Shown here: positions 22,811-31,710 of the stretch, one piece after another
Numbering within the stretch: the stretch's first letter is position 1
Layout: the number at the start of each line of letters is the position of its first letter
Assembly (NCBI GenBank): GCA_041658185.1
Contig: JBBAAR010000004.1
Coordinates: forward strand, 113,137 to 177,136
Direction: 5' to 3'
Length of the DNA: 64,000 nucleotides
From: UBA8919 sp041658185
GTDB taxonomy: Bacteria > Elusimicrobiota > UBA8919
The notes under the pieces: model-generated
Told to the model about the DNA's origin: nothing
Databases searched by the model: none
The model's input: the letters and a program-made list of their open reading frames with translations, nothing else
Made by a program: the position numbers and the translations under genes

Positions 22811-23682
22811 AAAAAAAAGTGACACGAAGTGTCATTGCTATAGGAATGTTTGACGGCGTACATCTCGGACACCGGAGGGTCCTTAAAACAGCCGTTGATT
22901 ATGCCAGGAATTATAATTCAGAAACGGTTGTTTTGACTTTTGACAGTATCCCGAAAAAACAATCTGGCGTGCTTTCAACTTTGACTGAAAAAATTCGTCT
23001 GATAAAATCACAGGGCATAAAAAAAGTCAGGATTCTGCCGTTTAATAAAATTAAAAATTTAATCCCAGAAAATTTCTTAAAATTATATTTAAAAAATTGT
23101 TTTTGTATAGTTATCGGATATAATTTCAGGTTCGGGAGAAAAAGACGAGGCAGCGTCAAAACAATAAAAAAATTTTGTAAAAAAGCGATTATCGTCAAAC
23201 CGGTCAGATATAAAAATAAAATAATTTCTTCTACGATGATAAAAAAAGAACTACTCCTTGGAAGGATTGAAAAAGTCAACCGGTTGCTCGGACAAAATTA
23301 TACTTTTGAGGGAAAAGTTATAAAAGGTTTGGGTCTCGGAAAAGAACTCGGATATCCTACGGCAAATTTGACCGTGGAAAAAGAAAAAACGGAATCCGTG
23401 CCGGAAGGAATTTTTATATCGCAAGTCAAAATTGGCAAAAAAAAATACCGTTCAATGACATACATAGGCAGAAGACCTACGCTCGGTTTATCCGCTAAAA
23501 CGGTTGAGGTTTATATTCTCGGTTTTGAAGGTCGGTTATACGGCAAAAAAATTAGCGTTGAACTGCTTTCAAAAATTAGAAATGACAAAAAATTTCTTTC
23601 CGTTAAAAAACTCGCGCAACGGATAAGAAATGACCTAAAAATTACGCGGCATTATTTCAAAAATCTTCGACAGAGTAATTGA
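22807..23682 (+). CDS. ribF: Bifunctional riboflavin kinase / FAD synthetase
   Basis: 291 residues. The N-terminal nucleotidyltransferase has GMFDGVHLGHRRVL and GYNFRFGRKRRGSVK, followed by STMIKKELLLGRIEKVNRLLGQNY. The C-terminal flavokinase has GLGLGKELGYPTANL and the usual beta barrel. It makes FMN and FAD, matching the flavin-dependent cluster just upstream. Confidence 0.93.
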   Translation: MKKKVTRSVIAIGMFDGVHLGHRRVLKTAVDYARNYNSETVVLTFDSIPKKQSGVLSTLTEKIRLIKSQGIKKVRILPFNKIKNLIPENFLKLYLKNCFCIVIGYNFRFGRKRRGSVKTIKKFCKKAIIVKPVRYKNKIISSTMIKKELLLGRIEKVNRLLGQNYTFEGKVIKGLGLGKELGYPTANLTVEKEKTESVPEGIFISQVKIGKKKYRSMTYIGRRPTLGLSAKTVEVYILGFEGRLYGKKISVELLSKIRNDKKFLSVKKLAQRIRNDLKITRHYFKNLRQSN

Positions 23683-23707
23683 CATGTACTTGCGATTAAG
23701 GTAAAAT
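23679..23707 (+). promoter_or_regulatory. Promoter for wecB
   Basis: TTGACA (23679-23684), overlapping the ribF stop, 17-bp spacer, TAAAAT (23702-23707). Only 9 bases separate the -10 from the wecB ATG, so the leader is at most a few bases. Confidence 0.75.
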
Positions 23708-23716
23708 AAAAACTAT

Positions 23717-24898
23717 ATGAAAAAGATTTTGTGCATTTTCGGTACTCGTCCGGAAGCGATAAAAATGGTTCCCGTCATCAAGCAACTCAAATCGGAAAAT
23801 GAAAAATTTAAAGTTAAGGTTTGTGTTACCGCCCAGCACAGAAATCTTCTTGATGAAGTGCTTGATATTTTTAAAGTTATTCCGGATTATGATTTGAATA
23901 TAATGACGGAAAACCAGTCGCTTTTTCAAATTACAAGTTTCGTGCTGAAACATCTTGAGCCGATTCTCAAAAAAGAAAAACCGGATATGGTTTTAGTGCA
24001 CGGCGATACGACAACTACTTTTGCGGCAGCCCTTGCGTCATATTATCTGAAAATTCCCGTCGGGCATGTTGAGGCCGGTCTGCGTTCTTATGATAAATTC
24101 AATCCTTATCCTGAAGAGATAAACCGGCGACTTACCGATGCTATCTCCGATATTTACTTTTGTCCCACATTAACGGCGAAAAAGGCGCTTCTTAAAGAAA
24201 ATATAAACCCGAAAAACATTTTTATTTCAGGAAATACAGTTATAGATGCAATTTACATGATTTTAGAAAAAAAGCACGGATTCAAAAATCCCGTTTTAAA
24301 AAAAATATTTAATTCTCAATTATCAATTCTTAATTCCCGGCTGATTTTAGTCACTGCGCACCGCCGGGAAAATTTCGGAAAACCGATTGAAAATATATGC
24401 AATGCGATAAAAAAAATTTCAAGGGAATTTCCTGACTGCAAAATCATTTATCCCGTTCACCCGAATCCCAATGTAAAAATACCCGTTCATAAAATTCTCG
24501 GGCGTTTAGAAAACGTATATTTGGTGCCGCCTTTAAACTATTCCGATTTCGCCAATCTTATAAAAATTTCATACTTGATTTTGACGGATTCCGGCGGTTT
24601 GCAGGAGGAAGCGCCGTCTTTAGGAAAACCGGTACTTGTTATGAGATGTGTTACGGAAAGGCCGGAAGCGGTTGCATCAAGAACGGTAAAACTAATCGGC
24701 ACTGACGAAAAAATAATTTTTAAAGAAGTAAAAAAACTTTTAACCGATAAAAATGAATACAATAAAATGGCAAAAAGCACCAATCCTTACGGCGACGGTT
24801 TTGCCGCGAAAAGGACGGTAGATTTTATTAAGTATTATTTCGGTTTAAGTGATAAAAGACCGGGAGAGTTTTATGCCGGAACCAAAAAAATTCAGTAA
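23717..24898 (+). CDS. wecB: UDP-N-acetylglucosamine 2-epimerase (non-hydrolysing), with in-frame insertion
   Basis: 393 residues. FGTRPEAIKMVPVIKQL, VHGDTTTTFAAALASYYLKIPVGHVEAGLRS, PEEINRRLTDAISD, VTAHRRENFGKP and DSGGLQEEAPSLGKPVLVMR are family motifs. It makes UDP-ManNAc for surface polysaccharides. Just before the RRENFG motif, NSQLSILNS is encoded by AATTCTCAATTATCAATTC at 24310-24340, a dispersed repeat phrase that lengthens a loop. Confidence 0.94.
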   Translation: MKKILCIFGTRPEAIKMVPVIKQLKSENEKFKVKVCVTAQHRNLLDEVLDIFKVIPDYDLNIMTENQSLFQITSFVLKHLEPILKKEKPDMVLVHGDTTTTFAAALASYYLKIPVGHVEAGLRSYDKFNPYPEEINRRLTDAISDIYFCPTLTAKKALLKENINPKNIFISGNTVIDAIYMILEKKHGFKNPVLKKIFNSQLSILNSRLILVTAHRRENFGKPIENICNAIKKISREFPDCKIIYPVHPNPNVKIPVHKILGRLENVYLVPPLNYSDFANLIKISYLILTDSGGLQEEAPSLGKPVLVMRCVTERPEAVASRTVKLIGTDEKIIFKEVKKLLTDKNEYNKMAKSTNPYGDGFAAKRTVDFIKYYFGLSDKRPGEFYAGTKKIQ

Positions 24899-24950
24899 GG
24901 GAAAACATATTTATACGAAGTGGGGAAAAAACTTAAAGGAGGTAAAAACA

Positions 24951-25256
24951 ATGTCCGAAACAAACGAGCAGAAACCGGTTCAGATACAGATTGAACTTGA
25001 CGAGCCGACGTCGCAGGGAAGTTATTCCAATCTTGCGTTTATAACGCATAATGACACGGAATTTGTTTTTGATTTTGTGTATGTCCAGCCGCAGCAGCCG
25101 AAAGCGAAAGTGCGTGCAAGAATAATTACAAGCCCCGCCCATGCAAAAAAGTTCTTACAGGCGCTTGCGGATAACATAAAAAAATACGAAGACAAATTCG
25201 GTACGGTGAGAATTTCTTCGGAATTAGAAAGAAAAGTCGCTTTCGGTAATGCATAG
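24951..25256 (+). CDS. DUF3467 protein
   Basis: 101 residues from ATG 24951 behind AAAGGAGG. IELDEPTSQGSYSNLAFITHNDTEFVFDFVYVQPQQPKAKVRARIITSPAHAKKFLQALADNI is the DUF3467 pattern of small beta-rich cytoplasmic proteins of unknown function. Confidence 0.88.
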   Translation: MSETNEQKPVQIQIELDEPTSQGSYSNLAFITHNDTEFVFDFVYVQPQQPKAKVRARIITSPAHAKKFLQALADNIKKYEDKFGTVRISSELERKVAFGNA

Positions 25257-25267
25257 ATTTTTTTAAA

Positions 25268-26185
25268 ATGAAAATAACTATCATCGGTGCCGGTGCGATG
25301 GGAACGCTTTTTGCGGGACTTTTATCAAAAGGCGGTAATGATGTATATCTGTTAACAAGAAATAAAAAAACAGAAAAAATACTTAAAAAAACCGGAATTA
25401 AAATTTCAGGCATTACAAAAACAATAATCCCGTCTTCAAAATTAAAAATAACAACCAATCCCGCTGAAATATGCCGTCCCGACCTTATAATAATTCTTGT
25501 AAAATCCCGCGATACGGTTTCAACCGTTCCGTCAATTAAAAAAATGTTAGGTAAAGATACGATTGTTTTAACACTTCAAAACGGTCTTGGAAATTACGAA
25601 ACTCTCTCCAGATATTTGAGCAAAAAAAACTTGTCCCGAGATTGCCGAGGGATAATTATCAGCGGGACTACATCGGAATCCTCAACGCTTGTAAAATCAG
25701 GCGAGATTATTCACACGGGCAAAGGAGAAACTATAATTGAAGAAGGCAATTTTTCCGGACAAATCGCCGGTATTTTTAATAAATGTGGGATAAAAACAGT
25801 TTTAAGCGATAAAATTGAATCGGTAATTTGGTCAAAACTTGTTTTGAACTGTGCAATAAACCCTGTTGCGGCGATCTCCGGCGTCAGAAACGGAGAAATA
25901 ATCAAGTACAAAAATCTTTTTGAGGTTGCCGTGGAGGCAGGAAAAGAGGTTGTAACTGTTGCAAAAAAGATGAAAATAAAAATTCTGTTCTCCGATGTCG
26001 CACAGATAATTAAAAATGTATGTCTTGCAACATCAAAAAATACCAATTCAATGCTCGCCGATATTTTATCCGAAAGGAAAACCGAGATTGACTCGCTAAA
26101 CGGTGCGGTTGTAAAAATCGCAGAAAAATTAAAAGTTCCCGTGCCCGTTAATAAAAGCTTGTATAGAATTGTGAAAAAATTATGA
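25268..26185 (+). CDS. panE: 2-dehydropantoate 2-reductase (ketopantoate reductase)
   Basis: 305 residues. The NADPH Rossmann motif GAGAMGTLFAGLLSKGG is at the N-terminus. ILVKSRDT, LQNGLGN and the catalytic-lysine region SVIWSKLVLNCAINPVAAISG follow. It reduces ketopantoate to pantoate for coenzyme A. Overlaps the next gene by 4 bp. Confidence 0.9.
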   Translation: MKITIIGAGAMGTLFAGLLSKGGNDVYLLTRNKKTEKILKKTGIKISGITKTIIPSSKLKITTNPAEICRPDLIIILVKSRDTVSTVPSIKKMLGKDTIVLTLQNGLGNYETLSRYLSKKNLSRDCRGIIISGTTSESSTLVKSGEIIHTGKGETIIEEGNFSGQIAGIFNKCGIKTVLSDKIESVIWSKLVLNCAINPVAAISGVRNGEIIKYKNLFEVAVEAGKEVVTVAKKMKIKILFSDVAQIIKNVCLATSKNTNSMLADILSERKTEIDSLNGAVVKIAEKLKVPVPVNKSLYRIVKKL

Positions 26186-26403
26186 TTTTAGAAGTTAAAG
26201 TTGTAACTAACGCAGGAAAGAATGAGATAAAAAGAGAAGGAGATAAATATAAGGTTTATATTACGGCGCCGGCTGTGGACGGTAAAGCAAATAAAAAACT
26301 GATTGAATTTCTTGCCGGACATTTTAAGGTTAGAAAAAGCGAAATCCTCATAAAAAGAGGTAAAAAGTCCTGCCACAAAATCATACAGATAAATGAACAG
26401 TAA
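26182..26403 (+). CDS. DUF167 (YggU-family) protein
   Basis: 73 residues: VVTNAGKNEIKREGDKYKVYITAPAVDGKANKKLIEFLAGHFKVRKSEILIKRGKKSCHKII is the complete DUF167 domain. Function unknown. Coupled by overlaps to panE and the next gene. Confidence 0.92.
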   Translation: MILEVKVVTNAGKNEIKREGDKYKVYITAPAVDGKANKKLIEFLAGHFKVRKSEILIKRGKKSCHKIIQINEQ

Positions 26404-28180
26404 AAAGATTTTACTTTTTATATTCTTTTCCGCGCTTTTTTTGCGGGTTTCAAATTTTTTCAATCAAATTTATAGCCGGCAAATTTTATTTTTTACCGGT
26501 GATTCCGACGCTTATTGCCATCTATTGAGAGTCCAATCAGCCATACAAAATTTTCCGAAACTTCCTCTTTTTGAACCTTTTCTTAATTTTCCGCACGGAA
26601 CACACCATTTCTGGCCGCCGGTTTTTGACTGGCTTACCGCAGTTTTGTGTCTAATTTTGGGATTAGGTTTCCCATCCGTTAAACTTATTGAATGGACTTG
26701 CGCATTATTACCGCCCATAATCGGCGCCGCAACAGTTTTTCCGGTTTATTATTTTTCCAAAAATATTTTGTCGGAAAAAAATGCGATTTTTGCATCCGTC
26801 ATTTTTGCTATTATGCCGTTTCATATTTTATACGCGACATTCGTAAGATTTGACCACCATTTTGCAGAACCGCTTTTCTTCATTTTAATTATTTTGTTTT
26901 TTATTTTTGCCGTAAAGAAATCATTGCTTTATGCTTTTTTATCCGGAATAATTATTTTCATATCAATCGGGACTTGGGTCGGTTCAACAATTTTTATTTT
27001 GATTTTAGGAATATCCGTGCTTGTCAAAATGATTTTTGATATTCTGGCAGGAAAAACATCCGACAGATTATTTCAAACCGCTATTATAACTTATGCAACT
27101 GCTCTGCCGGGCGTGATGTTACTGCGTAATCCGTACTGGAAAAAAATCTATACAATTTCGTTTGATACAGTTTCCCTTTTTCAGCCGTATATGATATGGA
27201 TTTTTTTATTGCTGTTTTTGATTTTTTATTTTTTTCAGTGCCTTGTAGTTTTTTCAAAAAACAGAAAATTTATAATTATATCCGGTGCTGTTGCGATTTT
27301 TTTAATTTTTTACGCATTACTTTTTTCAGGCGGATTTTTGGGAGGACTTTTTGCGGGGATAAATTTTTTGGGTAACAGACCGCCTCAGTTTTTCAGCGAA
27401 TTCGGAGAATTTGAGTCGTTTATTACCTCTGCTTCCGGAATGTTAGATATAACATTTGTTGCAGTTATACTGCTTATCGTTTTATATGGTGTTGTTATAT
27501 TCTTAAAAGATACTATTAGAGACCCTGCATTTGAAAAAATAGTTTTTTTAATTTCAACCGGTATATTCGGCATTTTAACAATAAAAAGAGCAAGATTCTC
27601 CGGATTGTTTTCAATAAACTTCGCAATTCTGGTCGCCTACATTTTTGAGCAAATACTCAAAAATGAAAAAATGCATTCTCAAAAAATTCGCAAAGTTCCT
27701 ATTATAGTTTTATGGATTTTAATTTTGGTTTTTTACGGATTTGGAATCTCAATATCAACCGATACCGGATTTAAAGAATACTACAAGTCACTTTTATGGC
27801 TTAAAGAGAATTCGCCGGCGGTTTCGCGAAATAATCCGGAATATGGAGTGCTTCCGTCGGCATCCGAATACGGCAATACCATCGTTTATGCCGCCGAAAG
27901 ACCGACCGTTTCAACGAATATGCATCTTGAACCGCAGGGACTTATTACACTTGAAAAATTTTTCCTTGAAACGGATTTGAAAAAAGCAAAAAAGATTTTA
28001 AGTGAAAATAAAATCGGTTATGTGATTTTAAGCAGAACTCCTTATATTGAGCAGAAAGCATCAAAAAACTCAGTTTACAGCCGACTCCGGCAAACCGAAC
28101 AAATGTTCGGCTTAAAAAAAGTTTATGTTTCAGAATCCGGCGATATAAAAATATTTAAGAACGAAAATAATAACAAATAA
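26393..28180 (+). CDS. STT3/PglB-like oligosaccharyltransferase
   Basis: 595 residues with about 11-13 membrane helices. The first external loop holds FFTGDSDAYCHLLRVQS, matching the metal-binding DxD-like motif of STT3, and FVRFDHHFAEP matches the second acidic motif. After the last helix, LPSASEYGNTIVYAAERPTVSTNMH occupies the place of the WWDYG acceptor-binding motif, here reduced to SEYG. STT3 and PglB move a lipid-linked glycan onto asparagine. A surface-protein N-glycosylation role is inference; substrates could be the Asn/Thr-rich proteins in this window. Confidence 0.82.
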   Translation: MNSKKILLFIFFSALFLRVSNFFNQIYSRQILFFTGDSDAYCHLLRVQSAIQNFPKLPLFEPFLNFPHGTHHFWPPVFDWLTAVLCLILGLGFPSVKLIEWTCALLPPIIGAATVFPVYYFSKNILSEKNAIFASVIFAIMPFHILYATFVRFDHHFAEPLFFILIILFFIFAVKKSLLYAFLSGIIIFISIGTWVGSTIFILILGISVLVKMIFDILAGKTSDRLFQTAIITYATALPGVMLLRNPYWKKIYTISFDTVSLFQPYMIWIFLLLFLIFYFFQCLVVFSKNRKFIIISGAVAIFLIFYALLFSGGFLGGLFAGINFLGNRPPQFFSEFGEFESFITSASGMLDITFVAVILLIVLYGVVIFLKDTIRDPAFEKIVFLISTGIFGILTIKRARFSGLFSINFAILVAYIFEQILKNEKMHSQKIRKVPIIVLWILILVFYGFGISISTDTGFKEYYKSLLWLKENSPAVSRNNPEYGVLPSASEYGNTIVYAAERPTVSTNMHLEPQGLITLEKFFLETDLKKAKKILSENKIGYVILSRTPYIEQKASKNSVYSRLRQTEQMFGLKKVYVSESGDIKIFKNENNNK

Positions 28181-28186
28181 GCAAAC

Positions 28187-28305
28187 GCTTGAAAATTTCA
28201 TAAAAAGATGTAAAGTAATACTGCAGATAATTGCATTGTTGCATTTTGGATTTTGCCTGATTTTTCCATAATTGAACAGAAGTCTTTCAAAAAATAATTG
28301 AAAGT
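28187..28305. repeat. Direct repeat left of the glycine-rich protein gene
   Basis: Starts GCTTGAAAAT and contains TGATTTTTCCATAATTGAAC at about 28258-28277. The same two anchors in the same order and spacing lie at 30725-30840 on the other side of the gene. Confidence 0.65.
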
Positions 28306-28373
28306 TATACATAAGTAGAAAGTATTAAACGTCACGTTTTCCCGGAAAGAAACTTAAAGGGGTGATAAAACTA

Positions 28374-28402
28374 TTGACAGGATTAAAGTTTTTTGTTATA
28401 CT
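28374..28402 (+). promoter_or_regulatory. Consensus promoter upstream of the second GTTACA array
   Basis: TTGACA (28374-28379), 17-bp spacer, TATACT (28397-28402). It fires toward the repeat promoter about 90 bp downstream, so the leader may be transcribed from two starts. A 7-codon frame (ATG at 28421) lies between them; I give it no function. Confidence 0.75.
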
Positions 28403-28445
28403 TTTACCGTAAGAGAAAAAATGTTTAATAACGCCTGCAAATAAA

Positions 28446-28500
28446 GTCACAAAAAAGTTACAAATAAGTTACCCAAAAGTTACAATAGATTATGTATAAT
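28446..28500 (+). promoter_or_regulatory. Promoter with four 11-bp GTTACA repeats, second copy
   Basis: Units GTCACAAAAAA (28446), GTTACAAATAA (28457), GTTACCCAAAA (28468) and GTTACAATAGA (28479), then TATAAT at 28495-28500, 5 bp after the last unit. Spacing and order are identical to the copy at 13044. Confidence 0.78.
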
Positions 28501-28506
28501 AATAGT

Positions 28507-28672
28507 ATGAAAACGCAGACAAATATCATTAAAACGCATAAATTTCGTTATTTAAGTTCCTTATCTATCTATCTATCTATCTATCTATGTCAAAGATAAA
28601 AGGGAAAAGGTAAATAGAAGCAAAAAAGAAAGAAACCAGTTCACAAGTAAGTGGGCTGGTTTTTTATTTTCT
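28507..28672 (+). promoter_or_regulatory. Leader or small RNA with six ATCT repeats ending in an intrinsic terminator
   Basis: Same order as at 13.1 kb: ATGAAAACGCA, AAAACGCATAAATTTCG, TTTAAGTTC, then (ATCT)6 at 28563-28586. A hairpin AACCAG/CTGGTT with inner CAC/GTG follows, then TTTTTTATTTTCT. The next gene's ribosome-binding site (GAGGTGA) stands just after, so the terminator could attenuate it. Confidence 0.65.
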
Positions 28673-28687
28673 GTTTTGAGGTGAAAT

Positions 28688-30610
28688 ATGATTAAAAAAC
28701 TTGGTTATTTGATTTCTATTCTCAGTATGCTTGTTTTTGTTCCGACATCCGTAGCCGCAACTCCTTTAGAGATTGATTATATGGAGTATAGTTCGGATGT
28801 CAACGCACAAACGGCTTACGTGAGTAATTCTTCTGTTACCGCTACCGGCGGAACAATAACAGAGGTCGGCGGTTATCGCATTCATACCTTTATGAGTGAC
28901 GGGACATTCACAATAAATGTCGCTACGAATGTTGAAGTTCTTGTTGTCGCCGGTGGCGGTGGGGGTGCAGCAAATAGAACTGGTGGCGGTGGCGGAGCAG
29001 GAGGTTTGATTTATAATGCTTCTTTTGCTGTAACTGCACAAGCATATACAGTAACTGTTGGTGCTGGTGGAGGTATAGCCACATCTGGGTCTAACTCGAC
29101 TTTTAGTACAATTACAGCACTTGGTGGTGGTGCTGGTGGTGATGCTTCCGTATCGTATGGGTCAGATGGGGCTAGTGGATTTCCAGGAGGTTCTGGAGGA
29201 GGATCTCGCTCTAATTCAAACCCTGCAAACGGAGGCGCTGGAACATCTGGACAAGGTTATAGGGGCGGCAATAACAATCTTGGAACTTTACGTGGAACTG
29301 GTGGTGGTGGTGCCGGAGGAACTGGTAACGATGTTTCAACAGTAGACAACGGTCAAGGCGGTGTTGGCCTTGCGTATTCAATTTCTGGGACTCCAACTTA
29401 TTATGCTGGAGGCGGTGCTGGTGGAAGTTCACAAGAAGATAATCCAAGTGGCGGTAATGGTGGTGGCGGTACTGGGGCTAATAGCAGCAATACTGGTGCC
29501 ACAAATGGAACGGCTAATACAGGTGGCGGTGGAGGTGGCGGAGGAGGTAGCGGTGGAGCATCAGCTGGCGGCTCCGGCATAGTCATAGTAAGATATCGTC
29601 TTCCAGCACTACAAGATTTTTCCGAATCCACCCTCAAAACGCAGGGCTCTTACGCACTAAAGTCCACTTCAACGATAACCACATCGCTCAACAAAACCCT
29701 CACTCGTACCGTTTCACCTACGATAAATTTATCAGACAGGACAACAATCAAATTTGATATCCGCTCTTCAAGAACGGGAAGCAATATTAAAATAGGCATC
29801 CACGACTCCGGCGGAACGACTACGGAGATAACGCCTAACATCACACCGGCAGATACTTATCAGACGATAACCTGGGATATATCAGCGGTATCTAATGCCA
29901 ATAAGGATGCGATAGACCGGATAATAATTACCATAGTCAACGCTGATGCAGCCAATACTTTTTATATTGATAATCTTTTCGCGCCCGCCGTCACCCCGAG
30001 TGCACCTGCGATAAGTTCTGTTACGGCAAACACATATACAAAAATAACCTGGTACTGGACTGACAATTCATCAGGAGCATCGCAGGAAGATAATTTCAAG
30101 ATTTATACATCAACAGGCGGCTTGCTCGCGACATTAAGTGCAGATACAACGTATTATGAGGAAACCGGCTTGACAAGAAACAAGCAATATAGCAGATATG
30201 TACAAGCAATAAACGCAGCAGGTTCAAACAATTCCGCGACTGTAAGTTGGCGGACAAAACCGGGAACGTATCAGGAGAAGACGACAACCCGCACGGGAGC
30301 GAACAGTTTCGGATTTGTCGGAGACGGTTTGTGGGAATGGGAAGTGGCTGCAAAGAGTGGGCAACTAATCACAGTAACGGCTTATGTGAGATACAACGCA
30401 AGTTACGGCAGTGCTTCAAAGCCGAAATTGACACTGTACAATTTAGGAGTGAACAGCAATGCAACGATGACACAAGGAGCGGATACATGGGAACAGTTGC
30501 AAGTTTCCGGCACACCCAACAGGAACGGAATACTCAAACTGAAGATAGAGGGCTTCTCAACAACTCCCGGAGCAAAGATGTATGTTGACGACATACAGAT
30601 AAGTCAGTGA
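28688..30610 (+). CDS. Exported glycine-rich surface protein with FnIII and conserved C-terminal domain
   Basis: 640 residues with a signal peptide (YLISILSMLVFVPTSVAA). Residues 60-305 are a glycine-rich domain (VLVVAGGGGGAAN to SGIVIVRYR) of the type found in tail-fibre-like and adhesive proteins. Its codons (GGTGGTGGAG) and composition differ from the rest. About 310-440 is a carbohydrate-binding-like jelly roll (STLKTQGSYALKSTS, FYIDNLFAP). A fibronectin type III domain follows, and then the ~115-residue C-terminal module shared with the 16.9-kb protein. Probably cell-surface and adhesive. Confidence 0.82.
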   Translation: MIKKLGYLISILSMLVFVPTSVAATPLEIDYMEYSSDVNAQTAYVSNSSVTATGGTITEVGGYRIHTFMSDGTFTINVATNVEVLVVAGGGGGAANRTGGGGGAGGLIYNASFAVTAQAYTVTVGAGGGIATSGSNSTFSTITALGGGAGGDASVSYGSDGASGFPGGSGGGSRSNSNPANGGAGTSGQGYRGGNNNLGTLRGTGGGGAGGTGNDVSTVDNGQGGVGLAYSISGTPTYYAGGGAGGSSQEDNPSGGNGGGGTGANSSNTGATNGTANTGGGGGGGGGSGGASAGGSGIVIVRYRLPALQDFSESTLKTQGSYALKSTSTITTSLNKTLTRTVSPTINLSDRTTIKFDIRSSRTGSNIKIGIHDSGGTTTEITPNITPADTYQTITWDISAVSNANKDAIDRIIITIVNADAANTFYIDNLFAPAVTPSAPAISSVTANTYTKITWYWTDNSSGASQEDNFKIYTSTGGLLATLSADTTYYEETGLTRNKQYSRYVQAINAAGSNNSATVSWRTKPGTYQEKTTTRTGANSFGFVGDGLWEWEVAAKSGQLITVTAYVRYNASYGSASKPKLTLYNLGVNSNATMTQGADTWEQLQVSGTPNRNGILKLKIEGFSTTPGAKMYVDDIQISQ

Positions 30611-30689
30611 AAAATACAAGTTAAAAGTAAAAAGTTAAAGGTTAAAAATATAGTTGTAATTTAATTGACCCACTTTAAAAATGTTTTTA

Positions 30690-30727
30690 CCGGCGGCTCG
30701 GAAACGACAAATCGCCGTTTTTATTGC
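30690..30727 (+). terminator. Intrinsic terminator after the glycine-rich protein gene
   Basis: CGGCG and CGCCG pair around GCTCGGAAACGACAAAT, followed by TTTTTATT. The short stem with a long loop makes it moderate in strength. Confidence 0.6.
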
Positions 30728-30840
30728 TTGAAAATACCTAAAAAAATAGTAAAATCATAATTAGCCGATATGGTATTAGGTTCAATATGATTTTTCCATA
30801 ATTGAACAGTAATCTTACATAAAAAACTTGAAGTGATTTT
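30725..30840. repeat. Direct repeat right of the glycine-rich protein gene
   Basis: GCTTGAAAAT and, about 60 bp later, TGATTTTTCCATAATTGAAC, matching the repeat at 28187-28305 in orientation and spacing. Confidence 0.65.
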
Positions 30841-31019
30841 GCAATACCATCTTTTACAATCTGCAGTAATCAAGAAATAAAAAAGTTTTGAGATTGACAC
30901 GGGCTTCCTCCTCGCAATGACAGCATTAAAAATTCTCAACAGATGTCGCATAAATGCGACCGCTACAACTGGGGATTTTTTTATTGCAATTTTCCGGATT
31001 TTTTGGTAAAATAAAACAG

Positions 31020-31367
31020 ATGCAAATTATTGACAAGAAAATCAAAAAGAGTGAGTTTATAAAAAAATTTCTGAATTATTTTGAAACGGTTTCTAAAGCG
31101 GTGGTGGATGTTGAAAAAAAGATAATTGCCGCGGATGCCGAACTTCACTCGGATTTGGAAGTTATTCTTCTTGAAAACGGTTCAAAACAAGAAAACCTTT
31201 GGGGAATAAATCTGTATCCGCTTAAGGATAAAAATGATTTTGTTGAATTTACTTCGCTGATAAATATAAGACCTCACCAGAACAACAGTTCTATGGAAAT
31301 TGAGGATAACGATATAAGGGAAAAAATAAAAAAAATAATTGATGAATTGATAGATTATGAATCTTAA
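31020..31367 (+). CDS. DUF5674 protein
   Basis: 115 residues from ATG 31020. AVVDVEKKIIAADAELHSDLEVILLENGSKQENLWGINLYP and FTSLINIRPHQNNSSMEIED match the DUF5674 family, whose members often sit in toxin-antitoxin-like pairs; function is unproved. The stop overlaps the next gene by 11 bp. Confidence 0.85.
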   Translation: MQIIDKKIKKSEFIKKFLNYFETVSKAVVDVEKKIIAADAELHSDLEVILLENGSKQENLWGINLYPLKDKNDFVEFTSLINIRPHQNNSSMEIEDNDIREKIKKIIDELIDYES

Positions 31368-31698
31368 ACATCACAAAACATTGACGGAAGAAAAGTGGTC
31401 GCAGTTTCCTTTTTACAAACAAATAATTATGATTGCTAATGAAATAAACAGGGCGAAGAGTTGGATTATTAAGGGTGATTCCGAAGAAGTTAAAAATTGT
31501 TACGAGAAAGCGCTGGAACTTATTGATTTGACCGTTGCGGTTTTGGCTAATAAAAAAGTTTTGAGAGAAATTTTGAGATTCAGAGAAGTGCTTGCGGGAG
31601 AATACATTAACAATCAAAAAAAATTAGAAATAAACAGAAAACTTTTTTTTGTTTTACTTTCTTTGAACAAAGACAGTTATAATTTATTGGCAAAATAA
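31357..31698 (+). CDS. Small helical protein coupled to DUF5674
   Basis: 113 residues, all helical: TEEKWSQFPFYKQIIMIANEINRAKSWI then SEEVKNCYEKALELIDLTVAVLANKK. No named family comes to mind. The overlap with the DUF5674 gene suggests the two products act together. Confidence 0.72.
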   Translation: MNLKHHKTLTEEKWSQFPFYKQIIMIANEINRAKSWIIKGDSEEVKNCYEKALELIDLTVAVLANKKVLREILRFREVLAGEYINNQKKLEINRKLFFVLLSLNKDSYNLLAK

Positions 31699-31710
31699 AT
31701 AGAAATAAAA

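Larger units (their letters stand above)
30611..31019. other. 409-bp gene-free stretch with repeats
   Basis: Holds a GTTAAAAGTAAAAAGTTAAAGG phrase shortened here to its AAAGTTAAAGG core, an intrinsic terminator, the right flanking repeat and a reverse copy of the CATTGCGAGG...CAATCTC phrase (about 30891-30921). A perfect palindrome GTCGCATAAATGCGAC lies at 30945-30960. I see no gene in it. Confidence 0.6.

Noticed and set aside
29211..29640. Overlapping His/Gln/Leu-rich or Pro-rich frames opposite and beside the glycine-rich domain
   Set aside because: Shadow frames of GGTGGTGGAG codon repeats; the sense frame has a signal peptide and known domains.
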